64,000 bases of DNA from positions 24,130,295-24,194,294 of the forward strand of contig JARWKL010000001.1 in assembly GCA_029961685.1 (NCBI GenBank), written 5' to 3'. Below, one piece after another: positions 12,646 to 22,950 of this stretch. The stretch comes from Aristolochia californica (lineage: Eukaryota; Streptophyta; Magnoliopsida; Piperales; Aristolochiaceae). The position numbers and the translations under genes are program-made. The notes under the pieces were generated by a model. The model had not been told where the DNA came from. It did no database searches and saw only the letters and a program-made list of their open reading frames with translations. The stretch's first letter is position 1; every line of letters begins with the position of its first letter.

Positions 12646-15639
12646 AGAAAGAGATTTTTCTACACATGTTTCAAAAAATGGATATGCATGCTTGAAACAT
12701 GTTAAAGATTCAAATGACCTATGGATCCAAACCTTTAAAAAGAATATAATTAAATTCTCAAGTGAACGTGCGGGGGGATATTTATCTGAGTCTAAGAAGC
12801 CATTATTTTGCCCTTTTACAAAAAGTTGACCTAACATTCATAGATGATTGTAAACTGATTTATCATGCGTAATGAGCTATATTTTTCGAAGGAATGACTT
12901 ATTGATTAGGAGTGAACACTCAGTTAAAAATCCCCTGCCTCCCCATTTTCACGACGATTGCAGAACCTGATATATAAAAACTAAAAAGAGTTTAAAATCC
13001 CTAAAAATTACAAATAGTTTTTAGAATTATCTCTCTCTAAATTTGTGCATTGTGCATTTCCATTTTAGATGTATACTTTTTTCTTAAATCAAAACTTGAG
13101 TTTTCACTTTCCCTTCATCTCTTAAACAAAAAAAAAGAGATAAAATTCAAATAGATCACAACAAAATGAAAATTTTAGATTTTATGTATGGAAAGAATTT
13201 AAATCAATAAACAAATGTAAGTAAAGAAAATTGATTCACATACCACAAATGAACACAAAAGTTTTGTTATCCATGTTTGGAAAATTCCACTAGTTGAACC
13301 CTAATAGCTCGGAATTTTATAAGATAGAGATTTTTTGACACATGTTTGAAAAAATATATATGCAACTTTGAAACAAGGTAAAGATGCAAATGAGCTATGA
13401 ATCCAAACCTTTTAAAGAGAATTACATTAAATTCTCAAGTGAACATACGGTGGGATATTTACTCGAGTCAATTAGGCCAATATTTTTCCCATTTACAAAA
13501 ACTTGATCTAATGATCATAGATGATTGTAAAGTGAATTATCATGCGTAATGGGTTATATTTTTTTAAGGAATGACTTATGGATTGGGAATCAACACTCAG
13601 TTAAAAATCCCCCACCTCTCCCTTTTCCTGACGATTGCAGAACATGATATATAAAAATTAAAGGGAGTTTATAGTCCCTAAAAATTACAGGCACTTTTTG
13701 AAATTATTTCTCTCAACATTTGTGCATTGTTCATTTGCATTTTTTTATGTATACTTTTTTCTTCAATAAAAACTTGAGTTTTCACTTTCCCTTCATCTCG
13801 TCAACAAAAAAAAGAGAAAAAAGTCCAATAGATCACAACAAATTGAAAATTTTAGAGTTTATGTATGGAAAGAATTTAAAGTAATAAACAAATGTAAGTA
13901 AATAAAAATTATTCTCACACCACAAAAGAACACAAAAGTTTTGTGATCCAAGTTTGGTAAATTCCACTAGTTCAACCCTATTAGCTCGGAATTTTAAAAG
14001 AAAAAGATTTTTCTACACATGTTTTAAAAAATGGATATGGATGCTTGAAATAAGTTAAAGATGCAAATGACCTAGGGATCCAAACCATTTAAAGAGAATA
14101 ACATTAAATTCTCAAGTGAACATGCAGTGTGATATTTACCCGAATCCAACAAGCATTATTTTGCCTATTTACAAAAAGCTGACCTAACAATCATAGATGA
14201 CTGTAAACTGATTTATCATGCGTAATGGGCTATGTTTTTGTAAGGAATGACTTATCGATTGGGAGTCAACAATCAGTTAAAAATCCTCCGCCTCCCCCTT
14301 TTCTCGATGATTGCAGAACCTGATATATAAAAACTCAAAAGAGTTTACAATCCACAACAATTACAAGTGCTTTTTGGAATTATCTCGCTCTACATTTGAG
14401 CATTGTACATTTCCATTTTAAACATATACTTTTTTCTTAAATCAAAACTTGAGTTTTCACTTTTCCTTCATCTCGTAAAAAAAAAAAAGAGATAAAAGGA
14501 AAATAGATCACAACAAAATGAAAATTTTAGAGTTTAAGTATGGAAAGAATTTAAAGCAATAAACAAATGTAAGTAAAGAAAATTTATTCACACACCACAA
14601 ATGAAAACAAAAGTTTTGTTATCCATGTTTGGGAAATTCTACTAGTTCAACCCTATTAGGTCAGAATTTTATAAGAAAGAGATTGTTCTACACATGTTTT
14701 AAAAAATTGATATGCATGCTTGAAACAAGTTAAAGATACAAATGACCTATGGATCCAAACCTTTTAAAGAGAATAAAATTAAATTCTTAAGTGAACGTGC
14801 GGTGGGATATTTACCAGAGTCAAAACAGCCATTATTTTTCCCATTGACAAAAAGCTGACCTAAAGATCATAGATGATTGTAAAGTGATTTATCATGCGTA
14901 ATGGGCTATATTTTTGTAAGGAATGACTTATGGATATGGCGTCAACACTCAGTTAAAAATCCCCCACCTGCCCCTTTTGCCGACGATTGCAGAACCTGAG
15001 ATATCAAACCTAAAAAGAGTTTACAATCCGTAAAAATTAGAAACACTCTTTGAAATGATCTCCCTCTACATTTTCGCATTGTGCATTTCCATTTAAAATG
15101 TATACTTTTTTCTTAAATTAAAACTTGAGTTTTCACTTTCTCATCATCTCGTAAACAAAAAAAAAAGATAAAAGGCTAATAGATCACGACAAAATAAAAA
15201 TTTTAGAGTTTAGGTATGGAAAGAATTTAAAGCAATAAACATATGTAAGCAAAGAAAATTTATTCACACACCACAAATGAACACAAAAGTTTTGTTATCC
15301 TAGTTTGGGAAATTCCACTAGTTCAACCGTAATAGCTCAGAATTTTATAAGAAAGAGATTTTTCTACATATGTTTTTAAAAAAACATATGCATGCTTGAA
15401 AGATGTTAAAGATGGAAATGGCCTATGGATCCAAACCTTTTAAAGAGAATAACATTAAATTCTCAAGTGAATGTGCGGTGGATATTTACCAGAGTCAAAC
15501 AATCCATTATTTTGCCCATTTAAAAAAAGCTGACCTTACGATCATAGACGATTGTAAAGAGATTAATCATGCGTAACGGGCTTAATTTTTGTACGGAATG
15601 ACTTATGGATTGGGAGTCAACACTCAGTTAAAAATCCCT

Positions 15640-18330
15640 CGCCTCCCCCTTTTCCCGACGATTGTTGAACCTGATATATAAAAACTAAAAAGAGTTTACG
15701 GTCCTTAAAAATTACAAACACTTTTGGAATTATCTCTCTCTATATTTTTGCATTGTGCATTTTCATTTTAGATGTAAACTTTTTTCTTAAATCAAAAGTT
15801 GAGTATTCACTTCCCTTCATCTCGTAAACAAAAAAAAAGAGATAAAAGCCAAATAGATCACAACAAAATGAAAATTTTAGAGTTTATATACGGAAAGGAT
15901 TTAAAGCAATAAAAAAATGTAAGTAATTAAAATTTATACACACTCCACAAATGAACACAAAACTTTTGTTATCCAAGTTTGGGAAATTCCACAAGTTCAA
16001 CCCTTATAGCTCGGAATTTATAAGAAAGAGATTTTTCTACACGTGTATTAAAAAATGGATATGCATGCTTGAAACATGTTAAAGATGTAAATGACCTATG
16101 GATCCAAACCTTTTAATGCGAATAACATTAAATTTTTAAGTGAACGTGTTGTGGGATATTTACCCGAGTCAAACAAGCCATTATTTTTCCCATTTACAAA
16201 AAGCTGCCCTAGCGATCATAGAAGATGTAAAGTGATTTATCATGTGTAAAGGGCTATATTTTTTTAAACAATGACTTATGGATTAGGGGTCAACACTCAG
16301 TTAAAAATCTTCCGCCTCTCCCTTTTCCCGAAGATTGCAGAACCTGATATATAGAAACTACAATGAGTTTACAATCCCTAAAAATTACAAACACTTTTCT
16401 GAATTATCTCTCTCTATATTTGTGCATTGTGCATTTCCATTTTATATGTATACTTTTTTCTTAAATACAAACTTGAGTTTTCACTTTCCCTTCATCTCGT
16501 AAACGAAAAAAAGAGATAAAAGGCGAATAGATCACGACAAACTAAAAATTTTAGAGTTTATGTATGGAAATAATTTAAAGATATAAACAATTGTAAGTAA
16601 ATAAAATTTATTCACACACCACAAATGAACACAAAAGTTTTGTTATCCAAGTTTGGGAAATTCCAATTGTTCAACCTTAGTAGCTCGGAATTTTATAAGA
16701 AAGAGTTTTTCAACACATGTTTTAAAAAATGGATATGCAAGCTTGAAACATGTTAAAAATACAAATTACCTATGGATCCAAACCTTTTAAAAAGAATAAC
16801 ATTAAATTCTCAAGTGAACGTACGGTGTGATATTTACCCGAGTCAAACAGGCCATTATTTTTCCCATTTACAAAAAGCTGACCTAACGATCATAGATGAC
16901 TGTAAAGTGATTTATCATGCATAACGGGCTATATTTTTGTAAGGAATGACTAATGGATTGGGAGTCAACACTCAGTTAAAAATCTCCCGCCTCCCCCTTT
17001 TCCCGACGATTGTTGAACCTGATATATAAAAGCTAAAAAGAGTTTACAGTCCCTAAAAATTACAAACACTTTTGGAATTATCTCTCTCTATATTTTTGCA
17101 TTGTGCATTTGCATTTAAGATGTAAACTTTTTTCTTAAATCAAAAGTTGAGTTTTCACTTCCCTTCATCTTGTTAACAAAAAAAAGAGATAAAAGACAAA
17201 ATAGATAACATCAAAATGAAAATTTTAGAGTTTATATATGGAAAGGATTTAAAGCAATAAAAAAATTTAAATAATGAAAATTTATACACACTCCACAAAT
17301 GAACACAAAACTTTTGTCATCCAAGTTTGGGAAATTCCACAAGTTCAACACTAATAGCTCGGAATTTATAAGAAAGAGATTTTTCTACACATGTATTAAA
17401 AAATAGATATGCATGCTTGAAACATGTTAGAGATGCAAATGACCAATGAATCCAAACCTTTTAATCAGAATAACATTAAATTCTTAAGTGAACGTGTTGT
17501 GGGATATTTACCCGAGTCAAACAAGCCATTATTTTGCCCGTTTATAAAAAGCTGACCTAACGATCATAGATGATTGTAAAGTGCTTTACCATGTGTAAAG
17601 GGCTATATTTTTTTTAAAGAATGACTTATGGATTAGGAGTCAACACTCAGTTAAAAATCCCCTGCCTCCCCCTTTTCCCGAAGATTGCAGAACCTGATAT
17701 ATAGAAACTACAATGAGTTTATAATCCCTATCAATTAAAAAAACTTTTCTGAATTATATCTCTCTACATTTGTGCATTGTGCATTTATATTTTTTATGTA
17801 TACTTTTTTCTTAAATACAAACTTGCGTTTTCACTTTCCCTTCATCTCTAAATGAAAAAAAGAGATAAAAGGCAAATAGATCACAACAAACTAAACATTT
17901 TAGAGTTTATGTATGGAAAGAATTTAAAGCAATAAAAAAATGTAAGTAAAGAAAATTTATTCACACGCCAAAAATGAACACAAAATTTTTGTTCTCCAAG
18001 TTTGGGAAATTCCACTAGTTCAACCCTATTAGCTCGGAATTTTATAAGAAAGAGATTTTTCTACACATGTTTTAAAAAATGGATATGCAAGCTTGAAACA
18101 TGTTAAAGATGCAAGTGACCTATGGATCTAAACCTTTTAAAGAGGATAACATTAAATTCTCAAGTGAACGTACGGTAGGATAATTACCCGAGTCAAACTG
18201 GCCATTATTTTTCCCATTTACAAAAAGCTGACCTAACGATCATAGATGACTGTAAAGTTATTTATCATGCGTAATGGGCTATATTTGTGTAAGGAATGGC
18301 TTATGGATTGGGAGTCAACATTCAGTTTAA
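15640..18330 (+). repeat. Two-monomer tandem duplication (period ~1,348 bp)
   Basis: The variant AAAAGTTGAG is at 15,794 and again at 17,142 (+1,348). GATTGTTGAACC, a -TATTAAAAAATGG block with TTTTAAT before GAATAACATT, GTGTTGTGGG, TATATAGAAACTACAATGAG, GCAAGCTTG and AACGTACGGT also recur with this spacing. The pair is about 15,640-16,990 and 16,990-18,330. One monomer of the pair shares variants with type M5 of the upstream five-monomer unit, so the monomer types are shared beyond that block. Edges are approximate. Confidence 0.8.
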
Positions 18331-18839
18331 AATCCCCCGCCTCCCCCTTTTCCCGACGATTGGAGAACCTAATATATAAAAACTATAAAGATTTTACAGT
18401 CCCTAAAAATTACAGATACTTTTTGGAATTACCTCTCTAAATTTGAGCATTGTGTATTTCCATTTTAGATGTATACTTTTTTATTAAATCAAAACTTGAG
18501 TTTTCACTCTCCCTTCATTTTGTGACAAAAAAAAAGAGATTAAAGGCTAATAGATCACAACAAAATCAAAATTGCAGAGTTTATGTATGGAAAGAATTTA
18601 AAGCAATAAAAAATTTAAGTAAAGAAAACTTATTCACACACCACAAACGAACACAAAAGTTTTGTTATCCAAGTTTGGGAAATTCCACTAGTTCAACCCT
18701 AATGGCTCAAAATTTTATATGAAAGAGATTTTTCTACATATGTTTTAAACAAAGAATATGAATACTTGAAACATGTTAAAGATGCAAATGACCTATGGAT
18801 CCAAACCTTTTAAAGAGAATAACATTAAATTCTCAAGTG

Positions 18840-18844
18840 AACGT
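18840..18844 (+). repeat. Left target-site duplication (aacgt)
   Basis: The satellite sequence TCTCAAGTGAACGT is interrupted here. The same five bases, with one G-to-A difference (aacat), follow the element at 24,427-24,431, after which the satellite continues with GCGGTG. Uninterrupted monomers read GTGAACGTGCGGTGGG. Five bases is the usual duplication length for Ty3/gypsy integration. Confidence 0.88.
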
Positions 18845-19810
18845 TGATAGATGCCAGATTCTGACATGAGAACTAGGTTAATTATAATATAATAGCCCAT
18901 ATAATTGTGTTATAGGTGGTTATTTATCGGTTTTCAATTGAAACGTGCATTTATTGATTTTGGCATTAATCACTGTCTATATTGCATATTTTTCTCTCCT
19001 GAATTATATTTCATTGCTTTTAGGGTTTATTTCTTCCTGAAATAAGTTTTATGGATTCAATTATGGAATTTTAGGAGAATTTTAGAGGAGAAGGAGATAT
19101 TTACCAAAATTCCATTAGTGAAAGGGAGATAGATTTTTAGGGTAAAATCATTTTGAAAGAAAAGGGAGCTTGAGGGGGAAAAACAGGGGAGGTCGTTGAC
19201 CGTTCGGAGGGAAGACCCGAGAGGGCTCCCTCGGAACGCCGTTCGTCACTGTCGTCCACCCCCATCCTGCAACTGAGAACAGACCCAAGGAGAGCTCGAG
19301 AGAGTCTCCGTCACGGAGAGTTCGACGCTGCCATTTTCTGCTTGCCAGGCTGAGAGGTGACCCGAGAGGGCTCCTCCGGCACCGATTCCCCATTTCGACC
19401 ATCCTCCGGTGTCGATTACCCATTTCCGACCATTTCTAGGAGCTATTCCGACTCTAACCGAGACTCGAGAGAGCCGGTCAGATGACTTCGGCTCCATTCC
19501 GTCCAACGCCGATCATCACCTCCATCCGTGGGTTTCTATCCTTCTTTGCCGGCGTCGTCTCTAGGCTCCGGCCACTCGCTCTTGCAACCCGAAGCCATCA
19601 ATATCTGGAAATTGCAGCACCCGTGAGAACGAGCCTGTGCTGCCCGAACGAGAGGAAGGAGAAGGGGAGTAATCCACCATTTTGTAATTTAATTTTCTTT
19701 ATTAAATTTGATTTGAGAATTAATGTTTATGGAATATTTTGTTTTCGGGATATTTGATTAAATTAGCTACTTAGGGTAGGATTGTAATTTAGGTTGGATT
19801 TTGGTATTTT

Positions 19811-20104
19811 AATCTTATTTCTGTCTTTCACTCTATGCACCCGAGAGGGGCTAGACACAAGGATTGAGAAATCGGATTCGTGATTACGTGGCGCTTGAGA
19901 GAGGCACGAATCACGATAAAATTTAGAGTTGATAATTTTAGCATCATCACAATAGGAAATTGATTCTCTGCATTTTATTGTAATCCGATCTCTGTCATTA
20001 ACTTTAGGTGCCCGAGAGGGGCTAGACGCAAGGATTGAGAATCCAGATTTGTGGTTACGTGGCGCTCGAGAGAGGCACGAATCACGGTAAAATCCAGAGT
20101 TGAC
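19811..20104 (+). repeat. Direct repeat inside the 5' LTR (171-bp spacing)
   Basis: Two related blocks of about 124 bp, at about 19,811-19,933 and 19,981-20,104. Each carries TCTGTC, then CCCGAGAGGGGCTAGAC, CAAGGATTGAGAA, a TACGTGGCGC core, GAGAGAGGCACGAATCACG and TAAAAT...AGAGTTGA. CCCGAGAGGG starts at 19,840 and 20,011, giving 171 bp. The 3' LTR has the same pair at the same spacing, so the duplication predates this insertion. Confidence 0.85.
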
Positions 20105-20294
20105 GTTTCCTCTTGGGCAATTAATTAATTAGATTATTGTTTGATAATTTAGGATATAATTAGAGTTTAGTTCAGATTAATTCATCATATTTGGTTAGGC
20201 TAGTTGACTGAAGAATACACAAAATTCAGTCCTCCCTGTGGATATGACCCTCGCTTCCCGCTAGATTACATGAATGATTCGTACGTTTGCGAGG

Positions 20295-20302
20295 TATAAA
20301 AG
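20295..20302 (+). promoter_or_regulatory. TATA-like box near the end of the 5' LTR
   Basis: TATAAAAG, preceded by GAGG, lies about 25 bp before the LTR end. It is unchanged in the 3' LTR at 24,395-24,402, although the LTRs differ elsewhere. If used, transcription would start almost at the LTR/primer-site boundary, leaving very little R-U5. It may instead be a structural or termination-related motif. Confidence 0.35.
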
Positions 20303-20332
20303 CCGATGTCATTAAATTTCACATTAAGTTTT

Positions 20333-20350
20333 TGGCGTCGTTGCCGGGGA
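20333..20350 (+). other. Primer-binding site for tRNA-Asp
   Basis: TGGCGTCGTTGCCGGGGA starts seven bases after the 5' LTR. From established knowledge, the complement of the 3' end of plant tRNA-Asp differs from this by one base (C to T at the sixth position). tRNA-Asp priming is characteristic of Athila-lineage elements. The site fixes the element's + orientation. Confidence 0.88.
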
Positions 20351-20400
20351 GGCACGTATTAAGTGTATTTCTTTGTTCTCCATGGTCGTAGGTTAGGATT

Positions 20401-20412
20401 AAAAAAAAAAAA
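20401..20412 (+). other. A12 tract at the leader/pol deletion junction
   Basis: Twelve A residues separate the leader (20,351-20,400) from the integrase remnant. In an intact element several kilobases of gag-pol would lie here. The tract marks where they are missing, but I cannot tell whether it caused the deletion or predates it. Confidence 0.5.
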
Positions 20413-20415
20413 CAC

Positions 20416-20838
20416 ATGCTTATGACTCCTATTGGGATGTCTCCATTTTGCCTAGTGTTTGGCAAAGCATGTCATCTACCTGTTGAGCTTGAGCATAGAG
20501 CTTATTGGGTTATTAAGGCTTTGAATTTTGATTTGGCTCAAGCTGGTGAGGAGAGGAAATTGCAATTGAATGAGTTGGAGGAGATACGTCATGATACTTA
20601 TGAGAATGTCAAACTGTATAAGGAGCGAACAAAACTTTTACATGATAAATCTATTTTTCACATATATTTTACTTTTGGGCATAATGTTTTACTTTATAAC
20701 TCATGATTGCATTTGTTTCCAATGACGCTGAGATCCAGGTGGTCAACGGGTCGGCAACTCAAACCATATCTTGAGAATGTCCCCACACCGGAGGAGGTGA
20801 TGGTGATTTTCTTGGAGGAACCTATCCATTCATCTTGA
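20416..20838 (+). pseudogene. Integrase C-terminal fragment of Athila-type pol, broken
   Basis: From 20,416 the + frame reads [20 protein letters not shown], then a charged helix ([13 protein letters not shown]), YKERTK, LHDK and NVLLYNS. This is the end of a plant Ty3/gypsy integrase, just beyond the catalytic core. The zinc-binding and DDE catalytic parts are absent, since the fragment begins right after the A12 tract. Damage seen: an in-frame TGA at 20,704-20,706, after which the same frame continues LHLFP...LRSRW; and loss of the segment after RSRW, where the GPF/Y module of the family normally follows. A short tail containing LKPYLENVP then runs to a stop at 20,836-20,838. It cannot encode an active integrase. 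The ATG at 20,416 merely opens the frame and is probably not a natural start. Confidence 0.88.
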
Positions 20839-22938
20839 TTGCGTCAGAGTCTTTCTTATGACTATAAACTTAGCACATTGTGGGCAATCCCCACGTTTCA
20901 ATCCCTTTATACATTACAGTTTTTATTCTTGGCTTACTCATTCTTATTCGGATAACCTTTGGTGTACTCTGGTCTTGATTGATTGGAGGTCCCCCGGCAA
21001 TGCTGCCCCGTCATGGACTCGGGGTACTCTCTTGCCGGCTGAGAGCGTAAATGGTTTTGGTAGTCGATGACCAGACTTTTGGTCCCTTGTTTGAGAGGTC
21101 TGTACTCAAACAACCGTTCTGGGATTGACCAGTTCGAACTTGAAGTATTGAATGAAAACCTTATGGTGAGTAACTCAAGGATTTGTGTTCAATGCGTGAT
21201 TCCTACTGCCTTCAGTGGCCATTCACACGAAGATTTCTTCAAAGTGTGTTGTAGGATAGTGGTTTCATCTACGGATGATTACCTACGGGTACGGCTGATA
21301 CGAGTAAACCTTCTTCGAGGGAGACTATGTATCATTCTTAGGGGTCTTTATTGACTCTCTTCCATATTATTATTGATGACCAAACACATATGGTCCCACT
21401 TATGGATTTAGGAGCCCTGAGGGAGCTTAACCCTTACTTTGCTGGAGTATAACTAGCTAAGTTGTGAGTCAATTGGAGTAGTAGCTACTAGAAGAGAAGA
21501 CTGGCATCAGAACCGACGTTAAGGCCAGCAATAAATCTTCTAATAAATCAGATATTTTTGTGATTGTTAGTTGGGTTGTTTGATGATGTGTCATGCTCTA
21601 GGTTTGGGGGTGTTTGCTGATATCTCTTTTCCTTGCACTGTTTTGGCTTTGCTTTACTTCTTGTGTGCCAATGGAGCATATGGTTTCCATGAGTTTCATT
21701 ATTTTTTAGCTGTTATTCCTTTTTGTAGTGGTTCTGGTGTTTTAACTTTTTCCCGTTGAGGACAAGTAAGGTTTAGGTTTGGGGGGGGGAGGGGGGGGAC
21801 GACTCTTTTATGTCTTAGCAATGATTTTCTTTTGATTTTTTTCTTGGTTTTCAAATTACTCCTCTTAGTATGTGGTTAACTTTAGTAGAGTTAAAATAAC
21901 TTGCTCAAATGTGTTTCAAAATTTTTCGTAAAATTGTGTAGAATATGCCTATTAGAAATCTAATATCATTTGTTGTGATCCATGAGAATTCAGTGGGATA
22001 ACTTACTATTGCATTAGATTTGGAACTTAGTTGCAAAAGAGAATATGTAAATCTAGTGTTGATCTATGTTAGTCTGAATAGTCTTGTATGCCTGTTTGAA
22101 CTCATTCCTTTTTATATCTCAGTGAAATTCCTTGTTGTAATATATGAATGCAAATGGAAATGTGCTTGCTTGCAAAAGATAGATAACTTCAGAAACAGTC
22201 TGGGCAAACCCAGGGACATGCCCCGGAACAGTACGTTACTTAAAAATAAGTGCATGTGCAGTGAAGACGAATACCAAAATGGCGGTAATACCAAAAGTAT
22301 TCAGTGGAACAAAAATTACGCTGGTAATAGCAAAAATACGCTAGTAATAGTGTAAAATGAGTTTAAATCTGGAAGCAATGAGTTTCCTTAACTTTGATGA
22401 TGAATTTTAACTTGAAAGAAGTTGCAGGTCAAGATTGAAATTGGTATACTTCTTTTGTGAGATTGTCAGACAATAGGCTTATTCTACTATTTTCTCTTGA
22501 TTGTGATGTGACCAGGATTTTATTGTTATTTGTTGCCTCTTTGTTCTGTTGAAGTAATTGCTTATGGGTCACATTGGTTCAGGTGGAGTAAGAATGAGTG
22601 TATTTGGATTGATAATGTACTATATTTTACATAGGTTTTCAAATTGAGCAGGGTTTCAAATGATTTTCAGATATTTTACGATACTAAGTGTTAGTCATAT
22701 GCTAATGAGGAGTAAATTTTCTTCTGTTTTTGTTTTATATTATTGATTTAAATGAATTTTTTGGGTAAATTCCATCCAAACCCTCACGAGACACAACTCG
22801 TCCACTACTGTAAAGTAGCGGTTTAACGGCTTGTTGCATGCACTAAATGCAATCGTGTTCCCTACGAAAGTGACATTTTGTTTTCCTAGGCTTAATTTTG
22901 GTTCTATTGTTGTTTTTCTAGGGACTAGCAAAAATTTA
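20839..22938 (+). other. Non-coding region between pol remnant and 3' LTR
   Basis: About 2.1 kb with no frame that I recognise. Short open frames (for example 21,067-21,354 and 22,020-22,355) have no domain signature. Athila elements usually carry a long 3' region here, sometimes with an env-like frame; I see no membrane segment or env-like feature that would support one. Recognisable items are GAGGACAAGTAAGG followed by a G-rich tract at 21,776, an earlier GGTTTGGGGG at 21,601, and a short AC/GGTAATA-rich patch at about 22,280-22,355. Its base composition is more balanced than the flanking satellite. Confidence 0.7.
21776..21798 (+). other. G-rich tract (G9-A-G8), internal polypurine-like motif
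   Basis: GGTTT is followed by nine G, one A and eight G. GGTTTGGGGG also occurs at 21,601, and a shorter relative (GGTTTGGGAGTG) abuts the 3' LTR at 22,939. The long G run could form a G-quadruplex. Its resemblance to the terminal polypurine tract suggests an internal or relic priming site, which is inference. Confidence 0.55.
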
Positions 22939-22950
22939 GGTTTGGGAGTG
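22939..22950 (+). other. Polypurine tract before the 3' LTR
   Basis: GGTTTGGGAGTG ends directly at the first base of the 3' LTR (TGATAGATGCC at 22,951). This is where plus-strand priming occurs in LTR elements. It is short and contains several T residues, so assignment rests mainly on position. Confidence 0.6.

Larger units (their letters stand above)
1..18844 (+). repeat. Satellite subfamily A, left block (about 28 monomers of ~672 bp)
   Basis: Head-to-tail tandem array of an AT-rich monomer. A landmark in each monomer (AATGACTTATGG or a near variant) starts at 227, 902, 1577, 2257, 2933, then 4149, 4821, 5494, 6167, 6842, 7516, 8188, 8858, 9531, 10205, 10879, 11550, 12221, 12893, 13570, 14246, 14922, 15597, 16270, 16945, 17620 and 18295. 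Spacing is 670-680 bp except 2933-4149, where two landmarks are deleted. Recognisable blocks inside the monomer, in order, are the landmark, a C-rich patch, an A-rich stretch ending in AGAGATAAAAGG, the block TTCAACCCTAATAGCTCGG, a CATG-containing dyad, and CCCGAGTCAAACAAGCC. Neighbouring monomers differ by many substitutions and small indels. There is no conserved long reading frame. Such arrays typically sit in plant heterochromatin; a centromeric location is inference. Confidence 0.97.
18845..20326 (+). repeat. 5' LTR of the Athila-type element (~1,482 bp)
   Basis: Begins TGATAGATGCCAGATTC and ends TTTCACATTA just before the primer-binding site. The matching 3' copy ends in CA, so the terminal CA here has probably mutated to TA. 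The first 300 bp are AT-rich. About 19,170-19,670 is strikingly GC-rich for this window, with repeated CCCGAGAGGG (19,216; 19,361; 19,840; 20,011) and CTCGAGAGAG (19,295; 19,464; 20,065). A duplicated block follows at 19,811-20,104. Short open frames on both strands in the GC-rich part show no recognisable domain and are broken or shifted in the 3' LTR. A TATAAAAG lies at 20,295, only about 25 bp from the LTR end. Confidence 0.93.

Noticed and set aside
3385..18722. Short open frames of 60-90 codons in the left satellite block
   Set aside because: They recur at the same monomer positions on either strand, differ in length through single-base changes, and match no protein family I recognise. 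They are repeat by-products.
18700..18845. Second transposon at the left retroelement edge
   Set aside because: The sequence up to 18,844 is normal satellite; the element begins cleanly with TG after a target-site duplication.
19148..19757. Open frames in the GC-rich part of the LTR (19,148-19,423, 19,246-19,506 -, 19,482-19,757 +)
   Set aside because: GC-rich DNA has few stops; frames overlap on both strands and substitutions and indels in the 3' LTR do not respect any of them.
21067..22355. Possible env-like gene in the Athila 3' region
   Set aside because: Only short frames (95 and 111 codons) without signal peptide, membrane segment or recognisable motif.
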